From Dichotomocladium elegans (Eukaryota; Mucoromycota; Mucoromycetes; Mucorales; Lichtheimiaceae): a stretch of 64,000 bases of DNA. The position numbers and the translations under genes are program-made. The DNA lies in assembly GCA_025716815.1 (NCBI GenBank), contig JAIXMN010000045.1:1-64000 (forward strand), in the 5' to 3' direction. Under the pieces are notes generated by a model. The model was not told the DNA's origin. It did not search any database and worked only from the letters and a program-made list of their open reading frames with translations. This document shows, piece by piece, positions 22,450 through 33,100 of the stretch (the stretch's first letter is position 1; every line of letters starts with the position of its first letter).

Positions 22450-23960
22450 TTACATGAGACAGAAAATATACTATTTTCCAAAATCAAAGCCGCAACCCTG
22501 CCAATTCTGAAGTCGCAGGATCACAAAAATAAAATCGCGTTTCGCCCAGAAATCTTGACGCATAAACGGAAAGATGTAGCACAAAGAAAGCTTGGCAAAT
22601 TCAATCTGTTAAAACTCGTCCTTTTGACTCTCTCTTTATACACTTTTACATTCTGAAATGAGCAACCTCTTTTTTTACAGAGATGTTCAAGGTCACGTTG
22701 TTGATGAGCGTGGCTGTCCTGAACCCACGGACTATGTTGTTGATGAAGAAATGGGCTCTCTGCAATCCGTTTATTCTCGCACTGAATATTTGCGTAGCAT
22801 ATCTTGCAGAGGTAACTCTGATCTTACTACCATACACATTCCCAAGCGAAAGAATGCAGACATTTGGATGAAATAAGCAGGGATCAAGCGCAGTTACACA
22901 GCGTACACTGACCAGGACAAGGTCGGATTTTTCAAACGAATGTTTGAGAAGGCTGCGAGTGCATCAGCAGCTGCAAAACAGCTAGGAATCTATGTTCGCT
23001 CAGCCCAGAGATGGGTACTGTATACGGTACAAGAAAGGTCCTGACAGCATCTTTAACAAACTAAAGCGAAGGGTCATTCGCGTATTCTCAATGAAGAACA
23101 TAGGCGTGTTGTTTTAGAATGGGTAGATGAGAAATCGTCCACTCTCCTAGAGCAGCTGATGTAGCAACTGCTCCAAAGATTTGAGGGTCTCAAAGTATCT
23201 AAAACTAATGCAATTTGTTCATTGAAAATGGCTTGGTTTCAACCTGTAGACAGGAATAGTGCTGCGAGGATCCAACAGCGCTTTGACCGGGTGCGCAAAA
23301 TGGGGCAGGACCGGCATTGACTTTACAAATAAGTGCGTTTTCCTTTTGAGTGCGGATTTCATATTTAATGAAACACAGTATGGCTTGGTCCAAGAAGGGG
23401 ACTCCTGCATTGGTCACAATGCCAAAGACATGAACAAAAGCAACCACAACCTTGGGAGCAATCTCAGCATCAGGGATCATTAAATGTAGCTTAAGGCTCC
23501 TACAACCACCGATGAAGAAAAGAAAGAGGGCATGTCGATCTGAAGTTACGAGCAGAGGAACTGTGACTTTAGGTTATCTCAGCTTCCTTAACGCTACTAT
23601 GGATGAGATGGAAAAGTATGAATATATGAGTGCCCATTATTTGGTAATGGATAATGCACCTAGCCATAAGCCTGAGGATATCGCTAAATATATCGAGTTT
23701 CGAGGATATAGATGTGCTTATTTTCCGCCATACTCGCCTGAACTCAATCCGATTCTGCAGTTTTGGTCGGTTGTCAAGAGAAAATAAAACGCAATAGGTT
23801 TCTGGAAAGCGAGATGTTGATGACCCGAATCAGTAAAGCATCCGATAGCTTAAAGCTGAGTGATTTCGAAGGCTTTGTTTCTTATTCTTACAGATGTTTA
23901 GACAACTGTCGTAACAGACAGCAACTGTGGTGCACCTTTCCAGGTACACATCAGAAGTAA
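22450..23960 (+). pseudogene. Tc1/IS630-like DDE transposase relic
   Basis: Degenerate transposase with many stops. Recognisable parts: an N-terminal segment shared with 19250-19772; an HTH-like AAKQLGIYVRSAQRW; VLEWVDEKSS; a DDE_3-type core with NAKDMNKSNHNLG and ISASGIIK; the second catalytic Asp in YLVMDNAPSHKPEDI; and YFPPYSPELNPILQFWSVVK, where family members have NPIE. Here the catalytic Glu is replaced by Leu. The first catalytic Asp also sits in a damaged segment (CVFLLSADFIF). The copy is inactive, and no terminal inverted repeats were identified. Confidence 0.75.
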
Positions 23961-25060
23961 GTAGAATATGCGATGTTGATTTACAATCCTATCACTCTGA
24001 TATCTCCGTGCATGATGCCAACTAATGACGTGAACAATGTAAAAGCATATGTCATAATAATGAGTTTAATAATTTAGCTCTCGGTGGTGGTTACTACGAG
24101 TATGTGCAATGGTATTGATGGAGGACGATGGCGGATTAAGCGGTTGTGGCGTATCAATGAATCCTAATAAGAGTCGATGGTATGAAAAAGACAGCTATGG
24201 CGCCTGAACGCGCAAAGGAGCGCAAGTATAGTGTAGGGAAAGGGAGGGATAATTTTTGGAAGTCCTTGTCCGAGTTCAAGGAGGCATGTTCTTAGGATGG
24301 AGGAAGGATATCTTTGAGAGGCCTTGACATGGCATTTGGGCTGACAGGGTGGAAATTTCTAAAACCATCTTGACGATATTAATGTAATGACGGTGTAAGG
24401 AAAAGTACGCGGCGAAAACGGAGCATAGAAACACCCTGCCGCCACTACAAAGACACCTTTTATTATTAAGCCAACAAAAGGATGCCTTCGAGGAGCAAAT
24501 CGTAGGGCAAGAGAAGGGCAGAATTATACCAATTATTGATCACATCACGGCTTTTCGATACTGAGCACTTAAAGTATAGTATATACTGTAAAATAAAGTT
24601 ATACTTGCTATAGAATAGGACTTCGTAACGCGTAAATAAAACAGGAACTGATTTTATTGTATTGCTAACTAATGGGATGTTTATACTAGTTTGAATGGTT
24701 AAGGATATGTGTATGATTTCTGATCGACAAGTTGGTTTATAATATGTAAGCAATCTTGGTTTCGGGGATAATGTTGTTTGGAATGGCCATTGAATTCCCT
24801 AGTAATCCTGTTGAGATGTTGCTTGGTAATCAAGATCGCATGTTAGATATTGGTCGGACTGCTACAAAGCGCTATTGCTCTACGTCTCAATACTTGGTAT
24901 TCGGTTAACGCATTAAATCTTGTAACGCCGGAGAGGTATCAGTGGTGACAATGTGGTTGGGTGCACTCCTTAACGTGTCTACATGTACTCCTCAATGTGT
25001 TTGCATGTGATTATATCTGAATCGATTTTATTATAAATAACAGGGACTTGGGCAACTGAT
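23961..25060. other. Intergenic DNA, no gene seen
   Basis: AT-rich with short frames only. No domains, tandem repeats or copies of other window repeats were found. Confidence 0.4.
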
Positions 25061-25400
25061 TTTCTTTACCAAAACCATCCTCCTCCTCTCTTGTGCCTTG
25101 AACGGTACTCAAGCCTATCATACCGACTTGTTCCTTTCTGCAATATTCTGATATTCCGGACCGTCTCTAGACAACGATATCAGGATAACTCAAGTGCCAC
25201 GAGAGGATAAGGATATGGGCTTTGGGTGGAATCGTGGTTTGGCTGCACCCGCGCAGGTCTCCCATCATAGCTTCGTCGAGGTGTTTTTGTTCGTCTGCTT
25301 GCTCCGTTGCTTCCCCCAATGCTTCTGCCGCTGGTGTTGTTGCCATCGGTCCGTCGTTGCATCCATAGTCGACGCTCAACAGCTCCGGATCCTTCATTTC
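25061..25400 (-). repeat. Diverged repeat relic, copy 2
   Basis: Counterpart of 13460-13880, sharing CTCTTGTGCCTTGAACGGTA and GCGCAGGTCTCCCATCATAG-type blocks. The minus-strand frame is Ala/Glu/Asp-rich and ends next to the solo LTR at 25401. The element is unknown. Confidence 0.35.
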
Positions 25401-25783
25401 TGTTGTGTTTCAGTTGTTTTGTAAGGTGGACAGTAAGAATACGAGTCTTTTTATTCGAATGAAATGGAATCGAAATTCTCCATTGCTACACATTTATCTA
25501 CTATTTATATGATTTACGGAAGAGATCCTAATTAGGTCAACTGGATACTGCGTCTTGACGCGGTTACTCGGAGATGGTAGTACTATTACATATAATGTGC
25601 TCGTGTATGTATAGGTGACCAATAACATAGACTATGTGTTCTTGTTCCTTTCAGACCATCCTCACGTCGGTAAAACCTCATAAAAACTCAATGGGAGGAA
25701 AATAAAGGGAAAAGACTGTGGAAATGGATCTAGGTATAACGCGGGTGTCATAGATCCTTCAAACCATAATCACCTATGCGACA
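25401..25783 (-). repeat. Family-A solo LTR, diverged
   Basis: Reads TGTTGTGTTTCAGTTG to CACCTATGCGACA, the reverse complement of a family-A LTR, with many substitutions. It is complete at both ends, but the flanking five bases differ (ATTTC, CATAT), so the target duplication has decayed or the ends recombined. Confidence 0.85.
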
Positions 25784-25891
25784 CATATGCCCGTACGTCC
25801 ATTTCATTCTCGCTAGCAAAAGAAACAACATTCTTCTTTCCAGTTCCGATGATGGAAAAAGAAAAATAATCTGATAGTATATACCAGATGG

Positions 25892-26063
25892 GAATTACTA
25901 CGCGCACGGAAAAAATCATCTCGCGCACGGAAAATCGATGGGTAGTTTAGTGTCTCAGCTCACGCACAGAAAGTGTAACCATCAACTCACATACAGAAAA
26001 GGAAATCCCAGATTATACACGGAAAGTGCGTCCATAGCTTATACACAGATAATGCAAGTGCTT
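25892..26063 (+). repeat. Left terminal inverted repeat of MULE 1
   Basis: 172 bp. It matches the reverse complement of 29576-29748 with about three differences. It contains several ACGGAAA or ACAGAAA-type short repeats (CGCGCACGGAAA twice near the tip), which could be transposase-binding sites. Confidence 0.88.
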
Positions 26064-26202
26064 ATGTTGCTGGAGATAAAAGAACATTACGAGGATCACA
26101 TAGTTTACATTACTACAATTGATAGTTTATATATATACATAGTTAAATGTAACGTTAAAGTGTGCTTGGTGATAAAAAAAAAGGTAGTCTCTTAAACTTA
26201 GA

Positions 26203-29200
26203 TTACTCCGTGATAGTGGTTATATCTGTTTGCTCCGTTCCTTTAAGCATTGGCAGCTTTTTGATATGAAGATGTCTCCAACTTGATTTATAATGGCCCG
26301 GCAACCCATATATGGGCCAGTTTTCTCTATGTCCAAATGCTGGTGACCATTCGATGTTGGCTGATGCTTTTAATTGTAGGGCCTCCCAGTGATTATTGTT
26401 GACATAATGCATCACAATTGGTCGTTGTTTTACCTTCGGTGGTAATTGGAATGGAAGGTAAAGCCTCGATGCATACTCGTATTGCCCACCAGATGAAAAG
26501 GTTGCGACTGGGCGATTAAACACTTCAGCAGCAAGTTGGCAATCAACGGACCCATCAAACCAGTGCTTTGTTGGGCAAAATTGGTGAATTGCATGTCGGG
26601 TGTCATCCGTAACACCATATGACATCCTATTAATGAGCTTTTCCAACTCATCATCCGAGGATGCGCATATAATAAGTTTGCACCTTTCGCGATTTGCAAC
26701 AACGTATTGGTGCATTCTCTTTTTCACTTCTACGAAGTGCTCCTGGGAACCAAGCTGGGCATGTGCAATAGTTCTGAAACCACACCATCCATCAGAATCA
26801 ATATCGACTTTGGAAACAGTGACATCAGCCGGTAAATCAGGGTGTATTTGGGTCAAGCCGTCAGTTCTATTATAGAATTGAGAGAATAAGAAATAAGATA
26901 ATTCAGAAGACGATATTAAAAGGAAAACTATTCGTGCTTACACTAATCTCTGTCTCTTCGACTTCAACGGCCCACAGATCGTCAGCATCACTGTGTACGT
27001 GGTCCAGGCACCTTTTCTGCAACGAATGGGCTCTTGTAGTCTTTTCTTCCTGTTCCGCTTTTTCAAAATCAGAAGGAAGTCGTGCTCCTTTTGTGCTTCT
27101 TGGTCGACCTTTCGTCTTGATTTGATTTGGGAACTGAACTTTGTCCAGGCTAGCTGGTTTGAATAATTCGGTAATTTTTTCTATAGCGCAGATCAAATCG
27201 GAGCGCTGTTGATCGTCCGTGCAGGAGAGGAACACTGTGTCAAGTGTGCGTTTGGAGTTACTGTACTTCATTGCCATAGGAGTGGAATCTACATCACTAA
27301 GTGAGAGCACATGAAGTTGACCTGACTCCCCAAAAAATTAGATGTGGCTATAATCATTTAAACCTATTGAGACAAACCTTTTTCTGTCATCGCATTGCTT
27401 GTTAAGTGCCAGCGGCGTGCAATCATAGATGGCTTTATGGACGTCCCTTTCTTTGGAAGAGTATTGCGACAAGGCAGGTCGTAGTTGACGCAATATTTGC
27501 AACTGCAATCCTGTACATTCTCTTTAGCATCAATATCCCAAGCTTTATAAAGTTCTTGTCGGATATGAGTTATTGCAAACTGACTTATAACGCCCTGTAG
27601 ATGGCGTAGAGCGTTTGCCATTTCTTCGTCGATACGTAGAAGTGAATGGTCTTTGTAAATAATCCTGGCCAGTGCTTCCTTATTATAGGCGGTGTTCCTA
27701 TCCAAATCCTACAATGCAAGTAATATTAGGATACTTTTTTCAAAACATCTCCATTAATTATTCTTACATGCTTCGTGAGCCACTGATGAATACTGTTTAT
27801 TAATTTCATTACTCCACCAGGGCTCATCAAAATCTGTTTGAGACCCCAGTGTGCGCCCTCCACTCGTTGGGTCGTCCTCGCTCCAAGATGTTGGTGCTGC
27901 TCTGCCCAAGGTCCGCCCCACATTTCCTTATATGTCAAAAGACTTAAAATGTCGAAAATAAGTATTAAGATATTAGCAGGCTACAGCAATACATACCTGT
28001 CAATGTAACGACTAAGTGCTTCTGACTTTTTTGAGTGTAGAATAAAACTCCGATATTCCTGGATGGCAGAAGAGAAGGCATCAAACTCGCGGCAGTATAC
28101 CATCCTTGAGACAATGTCTTGGTACGTCTGGAGATCATCATCTTGGAAACATCCAGAAGCATGGGCTCTGAAGTTGTTGCTGATATGCCAACCATAAAGG
28201 ATATGCGGAGTGCCTGGAAATATGTCGGAAAGAGTAGCGTGGAGAGCTTTGTCATCATCTGTAACAAATAGGCCTGGATTAACCATTGCCGAATCGATTT
28301 GCTGGAAGATGGTCGACTTCAATGTCTGTAATATCCACGCATATGATAGCTCCTTTTCATCTGAGAGGAGTGCGCTTGCAATGAAGAAGGTTCTGGGAAA
28401 CTTGGTATGATTTGTTGATGCTAAGTTGTCTACGCCAACGATGTTAACAAGGGGCATTTTGTTGATGTTGGTCTTATATGTTGCATCAATAATGATAACT
28501 TCTGGGAAAAGGTTAGCCCGTTTGATTGATGAAGGGTGCGTGATGAAAAGCGAGGTCATGAATTCTTCCGAGCGGTTGTAGCGTACTGTATATCCCCTGG
28601 CCAGAAGAAAGTCATGGACCTGTTGGACTTGGCTGATTTGAACTCTTTGTGTGACCCTTTGTTGGATATTGTAGATATCTTTGGCTACCAAGGTGGGCTT
28701 TCCTTCAAGATTGCTTGTCATGCGGCGAATTTGAGCTGGTTTGATTCCGATACTGGCCATCTCCACGATCTTGGCTTGAATCTCACCACTAGGTTTGCGA
28801 GCATTCGTATAGACTAAACGCTCTGAAGACAGTATATGGTTTTCGTGGTGGTCGATCATGCATTTTTCTGACTTCACAACCCATTCTTCTCCGGCTTTAC
28901 AAGTTGCATAGACTTTCCAGGGACATCCAAACTTTTTGGTCGTGCGTACCGGTCGGTTCTTGACTATTCCATTAGCACAGCGATATTGGCGTTCGTTCAT
29001 TTTGTCACGACCTCCGCCTTCAGATTTCGTGACGCCGGTTTCATCGACCATTTGTTCTTGATCACTGTTTTCTTCCTTTTGTTTCCGGTGTTGCCGATGC
29101 GTTCCTCCATGGATGCATGCGAAATAGCAGTATGACGTGTTCTTCTTGGTACCGCTATCTTTCACAGATATATCAAATCCGCTCTCTATAGAATACTCAC

Positions 29201-29258
29201 GGATGGCTGTTTCAAGCTCCTCGCGGGTAGAGTAAGTCGTGTTGATAATATACTGCAT
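26203..29258 (-). CDS. MULE transposase with C-terminal OTU cysteine-protease domain
   Basis: Five exons: 29258-27997, 27942-27768, 27708-27378, 27321-26942 and 26866-26203. The first four join in phase (716 codons). The N-terminus has a Cys/His-rich FAR1/WRKY-GCM1-like region, then the MULE core VIIIDATYKTNINKMPLVNI (first Asp), FIASALLSDEKELSYAW, FVTDDDKAL (second Asp) and ILYGWHISNNF. A basic linker (KTKGRPRSTKGARL) precedes the OTU domain, whose catalytic motif DSDGWCGFRTIAHAQLG carries Asp and Cys and whose YVNNNHWEALQL carries His. OTU proteases remove ubiquitin. Here the domain may protect the transposase or host targets. The last splice, as read, is one base out of phase, so the OTU exon may be disconnected in this copy or a base may be missing. 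ATG 29258 is preferred to an upstream GTG. Confidence 0.8.
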
Positions 29259-29575
29259 GTTGCGTAGAGATTGAGGACAGTTACAACCATTTTGAGGCAC
29301 ACGTTGTATCTATATATATATATATAATCTTTGCAAACACGAACACTTGTTTTCCTTCCTTGATTTCAGCCAAAATTAGAAGTATTTTTTTAGCGAAGTA
29401 CTGCTAGTTAATTATTGTTTACTACTCGACATCTGGTATAGTTTATGGTAACAAGTTTAATACATTCACCAGGAATACATCACCTATTTCTGGATTATAT
29501 AAAAATACATTACTATGAATGAACTACTGAAGTACATCTCTATTTAGTCGAACACAAATAGATTCCTTGTATGAA

Positions 29576-29748
29576 AAGCACTTGCATTATCTGTGTATAA
29601 GCTATGGACGCACTTTCCGTGTATAATCTGGGATTTCCTTTTCTGTATGTTAGTTGATGGTTACACTTTCTGTGTGTGAGCTGAGACACTAAACTACCCA
29701 TCGATTTTCCGTGCGCGAGATGATTTTTTTCCGTGCGCGTAGTAATTC
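29576..29748 (-). repeat. Right terminal inverted repeat of MULE 1
   Basis: 173 bp, inverted copy of 25892-26063, with one extra A in a homopolymer and two substitutions. Confidence 0.88.
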
Positions 29749-29750
29749 TC

Positions 29751-30040
29751 TTTATCTACTATTTATATGATTTATGGCAGAGGTCCTAATTAGGTCAACT
29801 AGCTACTCCGTCTTGCACGGGTACTCGGAGATGGTAGCACTATTACAGATAAGGTGCTTGTGTGTGTATCGGTGACCTCTATCATACGTTATATGTCCTT
29901 GTTCCTTTCAGACCATCCTCACGTCGGTAAAACCTCATAAAAACCCAGTGGGAGAAAAATAGAGGGAAAAAGACTGTGGAAATGGATCTGGTTATAACGC
30001 GGCGTCATGGATCCTTCAATCTGTAATCACCTATGCGACA
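29751..30040 (-). repeat. Truncated 3' LTR of family A copy 2
   Basis: Matches the first 290 bp of the 5' LTR at 35113-35402, apparently without differences. The polypurine tract (TTACCCCCCTCC on the plus strand) follows at 30041. Confidence 0.9.
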
Positions 30041-30111
30041 TTACCCCCCTCCAGATTGGAACAATCGGAAAATAGGAAGAGAGCATGGTCGATTACGTGA
30101 TATTGACTGGA

Positions 30112-33100
30112 TTATAGCCGTCTTCTTTGGCTTCTCCTTGGTGGAGGATTGTGATCGGCATTGTCGGATCGGGATCGTTTCTTGCGGCGTGAACTGTCCT
30201 TTTTAGGCGATAGCGTATTGGAAGGAACTGCATCAGCCTTTGATTCGTCTTTTCCTAGTCGGTGCCAGTATTCGATGATAAAGCCAGGATCGGTGAACTT
30301 ATCGGGTGTTAGCCATTGGTCGTCTTCAGCGCCATAGCCTTTCCATCGTACTAAGTATTGTCGTTTTCCTGGTTGTCCTTTGTGTGCAACTATAGCTTGT
30401 ACTTCGTATAATTCGTCTTGAGGGATAACTTCGTCTTGGTTAATAAGTTTCATCTCAGAGGGCGAATAGTCTCTAGGCATTAAAGCTCCTGTTTCATCTT
30501 GCAGCACGTAGGATCCTCCTTGTGTCTTGCGCAGTACTGTGTAAGGTCCTTCAAAAATGGGGGCCAGTTTGCTTCTTCAGTTCTGGACTCGCACCATCAC
30601 GTGGCTCCGTTCCGGAAAATCAATCAAATGATATTTTTGGTTGAACTTTTTCTTTTGTTTACCGCCGTGTTCTTCCGCTCTTTGTTTCAAGGCAGGAAAG
30701 ACAACGTCATGCATATACGCGGCATGTTCCATAAGTTCTTGGTGTGTCGACGCTCTGTTCTCAACGGCACCATTACGTCGATAGTCCTTCATCTCATTAA
30801 TTCGTCGAGCGAACATTAGTGAGAATGGCGAAGAACCTAACCTCTCGGAGATACGGCTATTGATTTCCAGTTGTGTGCTGGGAACGTAAAAGTCCCAGTC
30901 TTTACCTGCGCCTTCAATTTTCTTGCGAATGACACTCAGAGTCGTTTGTACCCAACGTTCGGCAATCCCATTAGCGCGCGGGTGGTACGGTGTAGTAAGT
31001 CGATGGTCGATGCCTAGGCTGTCAATAAATTTCTTCATCTTGAAGTTCTTGAATTCGCTTCCATTGTCTGATTGTATGATCTTAGGTAAGCCGAAATCGC
31101 AGAATACAGATTTGAAGACTTCAACGATAGTATCAGCTGACTTGTCTGGTAATGCTCGCAGTATACAAAAGCGTGTGCATACATCGACAAAGACGATGAT
31201 ATAATTGTTGCCTTTGTTCGAAGTGCGGTGAAAATTGATTAAGTCAACTGCCCAGTGATCGCCTGGTAAGTAAGCATAAATTGGTCTCAAGGGATTGAAG
31301 CCTCGTTTGCCAATATTGTAGCGTTGACATTGAACACACGATTTGACATACTCTACGGCGTCTTGGAATAAATTCGTCCAGTGGATACCATCGGCATGTA
31401 ATGATCGTACAATGTGTTCCGCTCCTTCGTGACCACCTGTCAAGTGTGCTTTCTCTAGCAAGGCAGGACGTTCCGTGTCTGGTGGACACATTGTATCTTG
31501 TGGGGACTCGTATGTTTTGACCAGGAATACTCGTTTGTTGGGCGTGTTTTTCTTTGCCGATCGAATTATGGCTGCATTACCCCCCTCCAGCTGTTCGTCA
31601 GGGGCGAACAAGCGCGAAAGGTTATCTGGCAGCACATTCTCAATACCAGGCAAGTGTACAACGCGGAAATTGTAGTCGAGCAAAGTGTCTAACCAATTGA
31701 TCATCATCGGATTAGCAATCTTCTGGGTGTGCAAGTAAGTAAGAGCCTTGTGGTCTGTATACAGAGTAAAAGGATTTCCCCATAAGTACTGGTGAAATTT
31801 CTGGAGTGCATAGATGATGGCTAGCAACTCTCGCTTCGTCGTGGAATAATTGCGTTCGGACTTGCTTAAAGAGCGAGCCATAAACGATACATACTGCTTC
31901 TGGCCATCTTTCATCTGGAAGAGGACGGCACCAATCCCATAGTTCGAAGCGTCGGTAGCCACATAGAACGGTAATGAGAGATCTGGGTATCGCAAGAGGG
32001 TACGTTCAGCTAACAGAGCTTTCAGCTTTTTAAAGCATTTGTTATGCTCGTCAGTCCAGAGTTGATTCAGGGATCCAGCGGAACGTAACGCATCGAGTGG
32101 CGCACTGATCTCGGAAACCTTTGGAATATGGTCGCGGAAATAATTGATAATACCCATAAAACGCATTACATCCTTGCCCGTCCGTGGTATAGGCCACTGT
32201 AGGACATTGGTAAGTTTTCGTTCATCAGGGGTGATACCACTCTGCGAGATACAGAATCCAAGTAAATAAACCGATCGTTGTGCAAAATGGCATTTCGCGG
32301 GGTTGAGGAGCAGGTTGACATCAGTCAGCGCTTGGATAGCAAGCTGAACATGACGGGTGTGTTCGGCCATCGTTCGAGAATGGACCACAATATCGTCGAC
32401 GAAGGTTTGTACAAATGGCATATCTTTGTAAATGGATGACATCACTCTTTGGAACTTGGAAGATATCGGCTTCAAACCGAATGGACAACCTTGGAACATG
32501 TACTGGATTCCATTATGAGTGAATGTGGTCTTGTGCTGGTCTGCTTCATTGATCCAGAAACGATGAAATGCGCTCTTGAGATCTAATGTTGTGAATACAG
32601 CAGAACCACCCAAAGACGAAAAAATCTCCTTAATCAATGGCAAAGGGTATCGATCGTCAGGAATATACTTATTGATGTGGCGTGGATCAAGACATGGACG
32701 CTTTCCAGTCTTGTTACCATACTCATCCTTTTTGTCTGCCAAGGTGAGAGGACTGTTCCAGTTGGAATTCACAGCAGCTTTGACAATAATGCCATCCGCC
32801 AGCCAACTTTTGACAGCATCGTCAACAATGGGACGCATGGAATAAGGTAATGGATATTGTCTCTGATACGCGGATACACCTTCTGGAGTGTCGATGTAGA
32901 TGACTGATTCGGGTATGGTGCAAAATGCATTCTTCGGGATATTCGCATTGGCCTTTATATAGGGCTCTAACGCCTGTTTGAAAGCAATATATTCAGCAGG
33001 TGTACCAGCAGGAGAGTTGTTCGGCTCGGCCTTTTCTTCTTGCGGCACGACATTTTCATCCCTGCTTTCATCAGTGTGATCGTCATCATCCCATCTTGTC

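Larger units (their letters stand above)
25892..29748 (-). mobile_element. MULE DNA transposon carrying an OTU protease domain
   Basis: A 3,857-bp element bounded by inverted repeats of about 172 bp starting GAATTACTACGCGCACGG. It contains one multi-exon gene with a MULE transposase core and a C-terminal OTU domain. No 9-bp target duplication is seen: the left flank is ACCAGATGG and the right flank is TCTTTATCT. On the right the element directly abuts a truncated family-A LTR. The high similarity of the arms suggests a fairly recent element. Confidence 0.88.

Noticed and set aside
30499..30819. Plus-strand frame inside family A copy 2
   Set aside because: Antisense shadow of pol. The same shadow occurs on the minus strand at 5147-5467 in copy 1.
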